Source: DATAYA01 sp963754235 (GTDB lineage Bacteria; Pseudomonadota; Alphaproteobacteria; Acetobacterales; Acetobacteraceae). Taken from it: 64,000 nt of DNA. Below are positions 26,096-33,121 of the stretch, in pieces. The DNA lies in assembly GCA_963754235.1 (NCBI GenBank), contig CAVWFK010000005.1:1-64000 (forward strand). Direction: 5' to 3'. The first letter of the stretch is position 1. The number at the start of each line of letters is the position of its first letter. Position numbers and translations under genes: made by a program. The notes under the pieces were generated by a model. It was not told where the DNA came from. It did no database searches and saw only the letters and a list, made by a program, of their open reading frames with translations.

Positions 26096-26833
26096 ATGAG
26101 GACCATGGCTTTAACGCTCGCGGTCGGGCTAGGAGCGGTGCTGGGCGGCGTGGCAATTACGACGCCGGCCAAGGCCGCTGTGATCCCCAACGGATCATTC
26201 AGTTACAGTCTGCCCGGGCCCAATAGCGTAGACACCACCGACATAGCAAGCGACACGTCGCAGCTCACGCTCGGCAACGGCCCTCCAGGAGCGATGATCA
26301 CCTCGTTCGTCGATCCGTTCGATCAAACTCCGAACAACTTCTGCGGCTCGGCGGGCGCCGGCTGCGCGGCAGCCCACTCCCCCGGATTTCTGGTCTCCGG
26401 GTCTCCTGTGCTACTAAGTCAGCTGGTCTTGCCGGTCGGAAATGTTACTAACGTTCCCGAGACGGTCACTGCGAGAACAAATTTCGGAGCTCCTGCAGGA
26501 ATCTCGAGCGTTGATTTCGCCTACACGACCGAGTTTACGGTCGCATTGACTCCGACAACATCCACGTCCGCGGGCTCCCTTGATTTGGGTTTCGTGGGGA
26601 CCTTCGACAGCGACAGCACGTCTCAATATACGCTGGGGGAAGCGGCTGACATGACGATCATGTGTACCCAGCCGACTATCGGAGCCGCTATTACCTGCGG
26701 CGGTAACATCAGTACGCCGGCGCTACTTGGCGCGCCGCCGCCGGTCCCCGAGCCGTCATCACTGGCGCTGCTCGGCTCCGCCCTGTTTGGCTTCCAGGTC
26801 TTCCGTCGTCGCCGCGGATGGAAGTCTCGTTGA
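26096..26833 (+). CDS. PEP-CTERM sorting-domain exported protein 1
   Basis: A 245-residue protein with a signal peptide (MRTMALTLAVGLGAVLGGVA, cleavage near AKA at about 28) and a C-terminal sorting signal: VPEPSSLALLGSALFGFQ followed by Arg residues. PEP-CTERM tails are cut by exosortase (EpsH/XrtA type) and the protein is delivered to the surface or matrix. The middle is Ser/Thr/Gly-rich with two Cys pairs (NFCGSAGAGC, MCTQ/ITCGG) and no known domain. ATG 26096 is used; ATG 26105 also fits. The gene follows a sigma-54 promoter. GC and amino-acid use differ from the Arg-rich neighbours. Exosortase is not in the window. Confidence 0.85.
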   Translation: MRTMALTLAVGLGAVLGGVAITTPAKAAVIPNGSFSYSLPGPNSVDTTDIASDTSQLTLGNGPPGAMITSFVDPFDQTPNNFCGSAGAGCAAAHSPGFLVSGSPVLLSQLVLPVGNVTNVPETVTARTNFGAPAGISSVDFAYTTEFTVALTPTTSTSAGSLDLGFVGTFDSDSTSQYTLGEAADMTIMCTQPTIGAAITCGGNISTPALLGAPPPVPEPSSLALLGSALFGFQVFRRRRGWKSR

Positions 26834-26896
26834 ATCCGGCCCGCCCGGCGGCAGCCTGATCGAACCGGTCGAGTTGCCGCAATAAGAGCGCCTGCC

Positions 26897-26923
26897 AGCC
26901 GCCCCGCCAGCACCGGGGCGGCT
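26897..26923 (+). terminator. GC-rich hairpin after PEP-CTERM gene 1
   Basis: AGCCGCCCC (26897-26905) and GGGGCGGCT (26915-26923) form a 9-bp perfect stem with a 9-base loop, 64 bases after the stop. No T tract follows, so a Rho-independent terminator is possible but not proven. Confidence 0.4.
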
Positions 26924-26954
26924 CTACACTTGGGCCCCGAGTAGGAGCAGGTCC

Positions 26955-27197
26955 ATGGCGATCACACATTGCCACACGTTCCGCGAGCTGGCCCCGAGGC
27001 TCGGCCGCAGGACCCGGCGCAGGACGGCGCCGGCTGGCGCTGCGAGCCCTTGGAACACGGCGCCCACCTTCCCGCCACGATGCCGCAGGCGATCTGGGCG
27101 ACCGATGCCGAAGGACGATCCTGCACCTATGTTCCCGATCAGGGTGGACGAGCGGATGGTCGATAGCTTCGGCTTCCGCACCACCCGGGAGGAATAG
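26955..27197 (+). pseudogene. Small conserved hypothetical protein, two frame changes
   Basis: ATG 26955 has AGGAGCAGG just upstream and encodes MAITHCHTFRELAPRLG. The sequence then makes sense in a second frame (AQDGAGWRCEPLEHGAHLPA, TMPQAIWATDAEGRSCTYVP) and again in the first (RVDERMVDSFGFRTTREE). As one protein it would have about 80 residues. No function known. Confidence 0.4.
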
Positions 27198-27272
27198 GTA
27201 CCCTACGGCGCTCGCGGCAACTCCCCGGGGGTGGCCGGGGCGGGCGTCAGCCCCCGCCACCTCCTTGGGACC

Positions 27273-27359
27273 TCACGGCAGGGTAGGTCGCGGTAGCCGC
27301 GAATGGTCGGCGCACCCCGCCGCGAACAAGCAAGCGAGCAGGATCAGAACGCGGGCCAT
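27273..27359 (-). CDS. Possible 28-residue lipoprotein
   Basis: The ATG at 27359 encodes MARVLILLACLFAAGCADHS followed by RLPRPTLP and a stop. It has a short signal peptide and a lipobox FAAGC, leaving a 12-residue lipidated peptide. There is no ribosome binding site, so expression is doubtful. It resembles tiny entericidin-like lipoproteins in form only. Confidence 0.35.
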   Translation of the reverse strand: MARVLILLACLFAAGCADHSRLPRPTLP

Positions 27360-27510
27360 GGCGCTAGATGATCCAGCAAAGGGCGCCGCACGAAAAGCCG
27401 CCCCGGTGACGAACCGAGGCGGCTGGCGGGGTCGGCGTGGTGCCGATCAGGCCGGCGCCGGCTTCGGCTTGCGGTTCGGCGGGGGGTAGGACGGCAGCGA
27501 AAGGGGCGCG

Positions 27511-27830
27511 TCATGCCGCGTCTCCCGTGTCGTCGGGCACCGGGCGGGGAGCTGGGCCGCGAGGCCGGAACAGCGGCACCACGTTGCCCTCGGGGTCGAG
27601 CACGAGCGGCTCCGGCACGAGCTGGATGTCCGCAAGCAACCCGCGCATCCGTCCCGTGAGGCCGGCCGCGGGCCGGCGCTGGGCTGTGCCAGTTGTGCCA
27701 CCCCTGCGCCTCGGCCTTGGCCGCCTTGCGGTTCATTGTCGCCGAGCGCTGGCGCCTCGCGCAGACGGCGTGATAGGCGCTGTCCCCGCAAAAGAACAAC
27801 GGCGCCGAAGCGCCGCAGTTCGAGGTCAGA
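27511..27830 (-). pseudogene. Small hypothetical gene, frameshifted
   Basis: In one frame the minus strand reads SNCGASAPLFFCGDSAYHAV, CARRQRSATMNRKAAKAEAQ, GWHNWH. In another it ends GRMRGLLADIQLVPEPLVLD, PEGNVVPLFRPRGPAPRPVP, DDTGDAA and a stop at 27511. Cys and His spacing hints at a zinc-binding fold. No start codon is evident. Confidence 0.35.
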
Positions 27831-27843
27831 ATGTCGGCTTTGC

Positions 27844-28434
27844 TTACTTGGTCTGGCTCTTGCGACGGCGCGCTAGGAAGCCGAGGCCGAGCAGAGACGT
27901 GCCCAGCAGCGCCAGGCTGGCAGGCTCGGGAACCGAGGGACCCGTGTTGCACCCTGGAGTGTTCGCTTCGCAGGTGTAGAATCGTGCATTGCTCAGGGCA
28001 CTCGCAGTACTAAGTGAGAAGCTGGTCTGCAATGTATTGTAGAAAAAGATCAGCTCGCCCGTGTCGTTATGGATGGCAGCAAAATTGTACCCGCCCGGCG
28101 GAGTCACAGTGAACGACGGAGTGAGACTTTCGTCATTGAGCGTCAGGGTCGGCGTTGTCTGGCTGAACAGGGTCGCAATGCCGGACGCGACCGTAGCCGG
28201 GTTCTGATTGGGGAAGTCGGTGCTGAACTCGGGGTCGGTGACTTGCTTAATCTCGGTCGCAGGACTCGGGGTGAAGGTGGCCATCCCAATTCCCGTGATG
28301 CTGCTCGTGATAGGAGAGCTCGGCCCCAAATCTATGACGGCGGCGAAGGCCGGCGGGGCGGTGAGGCCGATAAAGGCCGCGGCTGTGAGGGCAGCGAGTC
28401 CGGTAAGGGCGGATAGAAGTTTCGTTTTCGACAT
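27844..28434 (-). CDS. PEP-CTERM sorting-domain exported protein 2
   Basis: From the ATG at 28434, with GAAGGGGAT just upstream: a signal peptide (MSKTKLLSALTGLAALTAAA, cleavage near AFA), about 130 residues of Thr/Ser/Pro-rich exported sequence, a Cys pair (TCEANTPGCNTG), then the sorting signal SVPEPASLALLGTSLLGLG with FLARRRK. Length is 196 residues. It shares the C-terminal signal and a sigma-54 promoter with the gene at 26.1 kb but not the body, so the two are co-regulated exported proteins rather than duplicates. Confidence 0.87.
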   Translation of the reverse strand: MSKTKLLSALTGLAALTAAAFIGLTAPPAFAAVIDLGPSSPITSSITGIGMATFTPSPATEIKQVTDPEFSTDFPNQNPATVASGIATLFSQTTPTLTLNDESLTPSFTVTPPGGYNFAAIHNDTGELIFFYNTLQTSFSLSTASALSNARFYTCEANTPGCNTGPSVPEPASLALLGTSLLGLGFLARRRKSQTK

Positions 28435-28501
28435 TGTTCGATCCCCTTCGCCTGTGTCGTGCGGGTGCCTTAGCCCCCCGAGCTTGCGTCGAACTAGTCG
28501 A

Positions 28502-28517
28502 AGCAAGACGCGTACCA
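28502..28517 (-). promoter_or_regulatory. Sigma-54 (RpoN) -24/-12 promoter of PEP-CTERM gene 2
   Basis: Read on the minus strand: TGGTACG-CGTC-TTGCT. It fits the degenerate RpoN consensus TGGYRNR-N4-TTGCW at every position, with one change (T for C) from TGGCACG. It lies 68 bases upstream of the ATG at 28434. Confidence 0.65.
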
Positions 28518-28758
28518 GGACCGGTTTTCAGTGGCTTAGGAAGCCCGCCCTGCGGGTGTCGTAAAAATTCCCGACATAAGAAAATGAGAAGAATGCTCTG
28601 TTGGGCCGCAGCAGTGGGCTGCCTTGTCGATAGAGTCATACGCTTGCATTGCCGCTATTAGCAATTGTTTAACGTAAGGTATTCCGACAGGCTGATCGTC
28701 GAACGCAACGGATACAGCCCGCGCCGGAGCCGCAGCCCGCCCCGGCCTGTTCGGGCGG
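28518..28758. other. Intergenic, AT-richer stretch
   Basis: Upstream region of PEP-CTERM gene 2. It contains a relatively AT-rich segment (about 28560-28690) where an RpoN activator could bind. No gene supported. Confidence 0.4.
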
Positions 28759-29094
28759 CTATCTGGCCAAAGAGGGGCAGGCCCCTCTCTGGACACTCCC
28801 CGGCCCGGCGGGCGGGCCAAAAACAGCAGGCGGGCGGGCATGTATGGCGCGACCGAAGAAGACACCGCAGGAACGCAGGGACGAGGCGCTGAACCCGCGC
28901 CTCACAGCAGCCGAGCGGGCGAAGATCGAGCGCAACGCCGTCAGGGTCCGTTGGAGCTGCTGGAAGCGGTCGGCGACGCGAACCAGCTCGGCCTCGCCGG
29001 CCGGTCCGCCGGGCGCCGCATCGCTTAGCGATGGTGACCGGCGCGGTTGCGCCGCGGGCGGCGTGTGCCGGGCTTCGATGACGTTCTGCTGCAT
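28759..29094 (-). CDS. Small hypothetical protein with strong ribosome binding site
   Basis: GGGAGGAAACA precedes the ATG at 29094, one of the best initiation sites in this region. The protein begins MQQNVIEARHTPPAAQPRRS and has GEAELVRVADRFQQLQRTLT, a likely helix. From about 28945 downstream it is antisense to a MARPKK-type fragment and looks random, so the true 3' end was probably replaced there. Family unknown. Confidence 0.4.
   Translation of the reverse strand: MQQNVIEARHTPPAAQPRRSPSLSDAAPGGPAGEAELVRVADRFQQLQRTLTALRSIFARSAAVRRGFSASSLRSCGVFFGRAIHARPPAVFGPPAGPGSVQRGACPSLAR
28844..28945 (+). pseudogene. 5' fragment of a MARPKK-type mobilization/relaxosome protein
   Basis: ATG 28844 encodes MARPKKTPQERRDEALN, then PRLTAAERAKIERNA. 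This is the usual N-terminus of small basic plasmid mobilization or RHH-like proteins (RLT..ER..IE..A). The rest is not recognisable, and the locus overlaps a minus-strand gene, so it is only the 5' end of a lost gene. Confidence 0.4.
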
Positions 29095-29160
29095 TGTTTC
29101 CTCCCATAGCCGGTGGCCGGGCGAGGGTGTGCAACCACCCACGCCCGGCCGGTTGTTATG

Positions 29161-29364
29161 TCAGCGCCCGAACAGCGGGTGCCCGCACGCGCGCAGCACC
29201 GCCGCTCGCACGAACAGCAGCACGATGAAGAGGCCGGTGCCCACGAGGAGCCAGTCTGTGTGGGGGAACAGCCCACGCGCTGCGTAGGCCACCAGATTGG
29301 CAATCACGAACGTCAGCGCCGTCGCGATTAGTTGGTCCCGCCAGAGCCATTTGAGCCGCTGCAT
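29161..29364 (-). CDS. Small two-helix inner-membrane protein
   Basis: 67 residues from the ATG at 29364 (MQRLKWLWRDQLIATALTF), chosen because AGGAGG lies 7 bases upstream; another ATG 6 bases earlier is too close. Two transmembrane helices are seen (LIATALTFVIANLVAYAA and WLLVGTGLFIVLLFVRAAVL). It lies 28 bases downstream of the glycine-rich protein gene on the same strand, probably in the same transcript. Function unknown. Confidence 0.6.
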   Translation of the reverse strand: MQRLKWLWRDQLIATALTFVIANLVAYAARGLFPHTDWLLVGTGLFIVLLFVRAAVLRACGHPLFGR

Positions 29365-29392
29365 GATCATTCCTCCTGGTTGGCGGCCGGCC

Positions 29393-29788
29393 TCAGCGGG
29401 CGCCTTCGCCGCCAGAACTGCCGCCGCCAATACCGCCCATGCCGCCGCTGGACATGCCGGAGCCAACGCCGATCCCGGCCATGCCGTCAGTCGGGCCAGG
29501 ACCGACATCGACGCTACCGGCGTAGCCGCCGATCTGGCCGCCGATTGCGGCGCCCGCCATCGCGCCGACGCCGGCGCCCCCGAGCCCGCCGACCTCTGCG
29601 CCAGCAGCGCCGCCGATCGCGGCGCCGGCATCGGCCCCGAGGCCCTCGGCGGACATGCCGGCATTCTGTGCCTGTGCACCCGCCGCCAGCGCCATGCCGA
29701 GTCCCAGGGCGGTGACCCGGATGACGGTGAGGGTGATAGTCCATTTCTCGGGTGTGGACGTGGTAGAGACATGAGTAGCCTGCGGCAT
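29393..29788 (-). CDS. Exported glycine-rich (glycine-zipper) protein
   Basis: 131 residues from the ATG at 29788, with AGGAG about 8 bases upstream. A signal peptide (about residues 15-40, ending AQAQN) leads into a Gly/Ala-rich chain with repeated GAxIGGxxGA and GxxGGMG units. Such proteins are usually periplasmic or outer-membrane associated. No enzymatic motif. It starts a short minus-strand unit with the small membrane gene. Confidence 0.6.
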   Translation of the reverse strand: MPQATHVSTTSTPEKWTITLTVIRVTALGLGMALAAGAQAQNAGMSAEGLGADAGAAIGGAAGAEVGGLGGAGVGAMAGAAIGGQIGGYAGSVDVGPGPTDGMAGIGVGSGMSSGGMGGIGGGSSGGEGAR

Positions 29789-29930
29789 GATGAGAGCTCC
29801 TGCCGTGGGTCAGGCCGGGCGCTGGCGTTGAAGCCGCCGCGCTCGGCCGCTCTGCCGGGATCCGCCCGGCGCGGGTGCCGACCGACTGTGCTTGTCGCAA
29901 CTCGGCGGGTTTGTGCTAGCCCCGATCGCC

Positions 29931-30164
29931 ATGCCGAAGCAAGAGAAAAGGCTAGCCAAAAAGCCAGGGCGCCCCGCGACCGGACGCGGCAAAACGATCG
30001 GGGTGCGGCTGCACCCGCCTGCCCTGGTCCAGCTCGACCGCTGGATTGCCCAGCAGCCGGGGAAGGTCTCGCGCCCTGAGGGCATCCGCCGGCTGATCGA
30101 GCGCGGGCTGGCGGCCGAGGCCGCCGAGGCCGGGAAGAAGCCGGCGGGCGGCAAGGCGAAGTAG
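29931..30164 (+). CDS. Ribbon-helix-helix (CopG-like) DNA-binding protein
   Basis: 77 residues from ATG 29931. A basic N-terminal arm (MPKQEKRLAKKPGRPATGRG) precedes TIGVRLHPPALVQLDRWIAQ and SRPEGIRRLIERGL, the beta-strand and two helices of the MetJ/Arc/CopG fold. The C-terminal tail is Ala/Lys-rich. No toxin partner follows, so it is not called an antitoxin. Possibly a plasmid- or phage-type regulator. Confidence 0.7.
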   Translation: MPKQEKRLAKKPGRPATGRGKTIGVRLHPPALVQLDRWIAQQPGKVSRPEGIRRLIERGLAAEAAEAGKKPAGGKAK

Positions 30165-30543
30165 GGCGCGCGGGTATCGTGGGGCCGCCCCGAGAGGGAC
30201 GGCTCTTTCTCTGTGGGCCGTCGTGCCGGATGTTGCCCCGGATGTTGTCCCGTGCGCCGCAGCCTTCGCAATTCGCAACGGGTTTTCGTCTAACGCGCTG
30301 AAATTGCTGGTCAAGAAACAGGGCTCGAACCTGGCCCGAGCGGTTCGGAGCCGCCCGGCTTCATTTTGGCATGTAAAAAGATCGGCATCGAGCTCTGGGC
30401 TATCGAAGTCCGGACCGCAGCATCACGAAAAGCGGCGCAGACGGATCACGCGGTGTTTCGCGTGGCTCGGAAGGAGGTTTGTGCAACCTGCTCCCCCCGG
30501 CGGCCTTCTGCCCAAGACAGGCGATAGCGTTTCGCGCGGAGGC
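30165..30543. other. Intergenic stretch, no supported gene
   Basis: About 380 bases. Contains a short direct repeat (CCGGATGTTG, 30226 and 30238) and a CAGG/CCTG hairpin at 30325-30339. No coding signal recognised. Confidence 0.4.
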
Positions 30544-30822
30544 ATGATGAGCCAGGCCAGCACCACGACCGACCACAAGGCGATCCGTCACTGGATCGAG
30601 GAGCGAAAGGGCCACCCGAGCGTCGTGAAGGGCACCGAGGGCCGCGACGGCGAGGGCATCCTGCGCGTCGATTTCCGCGAGCCGGAGGAAAAGCTCGAGA
30701 AGATCGACTGGGATACATTCTTCAAGACGTTCGAGGACCGGAAGCTTGCGTTCCTGCACCAGGACCGCACCGCTGACGGCAAGATGAGTCGGTTTTTCAA
30801 GTTCGTCCACCGCGAGGGCTGA
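30544..30822 (+). CDS. Small conserved hypothetical protein
   Basis: 92 residues (MMSQASTTTDHKAIRHWIEE, KGHPSVVKGTEG, ILRVDFREPEE, WDTFFKTFEDRKLAFLHQDR). I know the family as small cytosolic proteins of alpha- and betaproteobacteria, ending LAFLYQD..ADG..SRF.K.V.R; function unknown, sometimes mis-annotated as a glucan-branching enzyme fragment. GGAGG lies just before the double ATG. Confidence 0.75.
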   Translation: MMSQASTTTDHKAIRHWIEERKGHPSVVKGTEGRDGEGILRVDFREPEEKLEKIDWDTFFKTFEDRKLAFLHQDRTADGKMSRFFKFVHREG

Positions 30823-30958
30823 TGTTTCATCCGATCGTCACGGCCGGCCCCCGGTCGGGCCGAAGGCCCGCTCCGGCCGGCCATCCACGACCCCGCCATG
30901 GGGCGAGAGGAAAGACGTGATGCTCGGCCCTCGCCCAGGGTAGGGAGGCCACACACGA

Positions 30959-31422
30959 ATGGCGGCAACTGCCTCGAAGGCGTCGGCAACCGTCTCTGAC
31001 GGCCGTTTCCTGTGGGGGACATGGAGGATGTGCTCGTGGACGCGCGAGGTCGTCGCGACGGGCGAGACATCCGATGCACTCGGCCCGGAGCCGTGGGGCT
31101 GGATCACCTACACACCCGAGAGCCGGATGATGGTGCTCGTGGTCCAGAGCGGACGCCCGTCGCCGTCTCGGATGCCGCCGAGCGATGGGGAAAAGGTGGC
31201 GCTCTTCGACGGCATGGTGGCCTATGCCGGAACCTACACGGTTGACGACGAGAAAGTCGTCCACCGTCTCGAAGAGTCATGGAACCAAGCCTGGACCGGG
31301 AGTGAATTGGTCCGCTTCCATCGGCTGGACGGGAAGACCCTCACGTTACGCTCGGCCGCGGCAAGGACCCATTCAGCGGCCAGGAGAGCGTCTATACCGT
31401 CGTTTTCGCCAAGATGGCCTAA
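30959..31422 (+). pseudogene. Lipocalin-like (Lipocalin_5) protein with frameshifted C-terminus
   Basis: From ATG 30959, with GGAGG 10 bases upstream: FLWGTWRMCSWTREVVATGE, PWGWITYTPESRMMVLVV, LFDGMVAYAGTYTVDDEKVV and WNQAWTGSELVRFHRLDGKT are the Lipocalin_5 beta-barrel pattern. Near 31360 the frame is lost; the correct ending KDPFSGQESVYTVVFAKMA and stop 31420-31422 lie in another frame. About 20 of 150 residues are affected, so a single-base lesion close to the end. Lipocalin_5 proteins may bind small hydrophobic ligands. Confidence 0.65.
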
Positions 31423-31619
31423 CCACGGACAGCGGATGTTGCACGCATCATGGTTAGGTTCCGTTGCGGTGGATTGAGGGGAGTCGCCGATGCGACACGC
31501 CCGCCGACGTGACGCAGCCGTCGGCTTCGGCTCCCTCGGCTTCACGCCCATCTGATCCGCCACCTTGGCACGCCAGCGCGGGAAGCGCGCTTCTCTCCCG
31601 CAGCAAAGGGAGTCTCCCG

Positions 31620-31874
31620 ATGGCCAGCGTAACAGGTCGCGAGTTTCACGCCGAGATGGACGAGCCGGAACCCGGCCTGTTCCGCGCCACGTACCGCGCG
31701 GACACCAACCCCGACCAGGGTGCGAGCGAAATTGAGGTAAGTGGCCCCCAGATTCTGCCGGACATGCACGTCGGCACCGACGCCGCCGGCGTGAAGATGT
31801 GGGTCGAGCAACTGGCGGCCTCGCGCGGTTATCAGAAGGTCGTGTGGGACCGGCTGCCGCCCGCCCTTCGCTGA
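31620..31874 (+). CDS. Small conserved hypothetical protein
   Basis: 84 residues (MASVTGREFHAEMDEPEPGL, FRATYRADTNPDQG, DMHVGTDAAGVKMWVEQLAA, YQKVVWDRLP). ATG 31620 is set by AAAGGGA about 9 bases upstream; the longer frame lacks a signal. Similar proteins of about 80 residues occur in rhizobia and Methylobacterium; function unknown. Confidence 0.7.
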   Translation: MASVTGREFHAEMDEPEPGLFRATYRADTNPDQGASEIEVSGPQILPDMHVGTDAAGVKMWVEQLAASRGYQKVVWDRLPPALR

Positions 31875-31947
31875 ACCCGATCATCGCCGACGCCCGGGGG
31901 CTGGACCCGCGCGGTGTGCGGGTTGATCCTCCGCGCGGAGGTTGCCG

Positions 31948-33018
31948 ATGGAGCGAATGCGTCTGCGTGATCTCGGGCTTTCGGTCGGTGCGCTGCGGCC
32001 TGGACGGTGGAACGCGATCACCGATGTACCTGGGGTCGCGGTCGGCACGGCCACGCTGGTGCGCGATGCGCCGCACATCGTGCGCACCGGCGTCACCGCG
32101 ATCTGGCCGCGTGGGCGAGCCACCTGGGCCGATGCCTGCTTTGCCGGTGCGTTCTCGTTCAACGGCAACGGCGAGATGACCGGGCTTGCGTGGATCGCCG
32201 AGCAAGGAATGCTGGCCAGCCCGATCGGCATCACCAATACGCACGCGGTCGGCGTCGTGCACGACGCGATCTGCGTGCTGGCGGCGCGGCAGGGCGCGCC
32301 GATGCTGTGGCATCTGCCGGTCGCGGCCGAGACCTATGACGGCTGGCTGAGCGACGCCGAGAGCTTCCCGGTCGATCAGGAACTGGCACTGGCGGCATTC
32401 GACGCGGCGGCGGCGGACGCGCCGGTGCCGGAGGGCAATGTCGGCGGCGGCACGGGCATGATCTGCCACGAGTTCAAGGGCGGCACCGGCAGCGCGTCGC
32501 GCTGTGTCGAAATCAACAATGCGCGGTATGTCGTCGGCGCGCTGGTGCAGGCGAATTACGGCGAGCGCGCGCTGCTGCGCGTCGATGGCGTGCCGGTGGG
32601 GCGGATGATCGGGCCGGAATTGGTGCCCTCCCACCGGGCCGTCCCGGCGGCGGAGGCAGGGTCGATCATCGTGGTGCTGGCGACGGACGCGCCGCTGCTG
32701 CCGATCCAGTGTCAGCGGCTGGCGCGCCGCGCGACGGTGGGGCTGGCCTGGGTCGGCGGCATCGGCGGTAACGGCAGCGGCGACATTTTTCTCGCGTTCT
32801 CGACCGCCAACCATGTGCGGCTCGGCGATCCGGCGAGCGACGTGCGGATGCTGGCCCCGGAGGCAATGACGACGCTGTTCCAGGCGGCGGCCGAGGCGAC
32901 CGAGGAGGCGATCCTGAACGCGCTTGTCGCCGCTGAGACGATGACCGGATTTCGCGGCCGCACCGTCCATGCGCTGCCGCACGACCGGCTGATTGAGGCG
33001 ATGCGCCGGCGCGAATGA
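31948..33018 (+). CDS. P1-family (DmpA/BapA-like) autoprocessing aminopeptidase
   Basis: 356 residues from ATG 31948 with GGAGG 7 bases upstream. The family (peptidase S58) cleaves itself to expose an N-terminal Ser that hydrolyses N-terminal residues, D-amino-acid amides or beta-peptides. Visible: ITDVPGVAVGTATLVRD, PIGITNTHAVGVVHDAI, PEGNVGGGTGMICHEFKGGT and AEAGSIIVVLATDAPLLP, where the Ser at residue 239 is the expected nucleophile after Gly238. No signal peptide. It converges with the amine dehydrogenase genes and is followed at 39-45 kb by an oxoprolinase and a peptide-binding protein, in keeping with peptide breakdown. Confidence 0.87.
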   Translation: MERMRLRDLGLSVGALRPGRWNAITDVPGVAVGTATLVRDAPHIVRTGVTAIWPRGRATWADACFAGAFSFNGNGEMTGLAWIAEQGMLASPIGITNTHAVGVVHDAICVLAARQGAPMLWHLPVAAETYDGWLSDAESFPVDQELALAAFDAAAADAPVPEGNVGGGTGMICHEFKGGTGSASRCVEINNARYVVGALVQANYGERALLRVDGVPVGRMIGPELVPSHRAVPAAEAGSIIVVLATDAPLLPIQCQRLARRATVGLAWVGGIGGNGSGDIFLAFSTANHVRLGDPASDVRMLAPEAMTTLFQAAAEATEEAILNALVAAETMTGFRGRTVHALPHDRLIEAMRRRE

Positions 33019-33121
33019 ACGCGCCGCGCTGCGGCCGCGCATGTATTCCTGGATTGTGACACGAATGCGCCGACGCTCAACGCCCTCTTCGGCCCCGGGG
33101 GCGAAGAGGGCGCGGCGCGGA

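Noticed and set aside
30315..30345. tRNA-like T-arm (TTCGAGC loop between CAGG and CCTG, then CCA) on the minus strand; possible att site
   Set aside because: Only a 4-bp stem, acceptor length does not fit, and no D- or anticodon arm or matching acceptor strand follows. Chance hairpin more likely.
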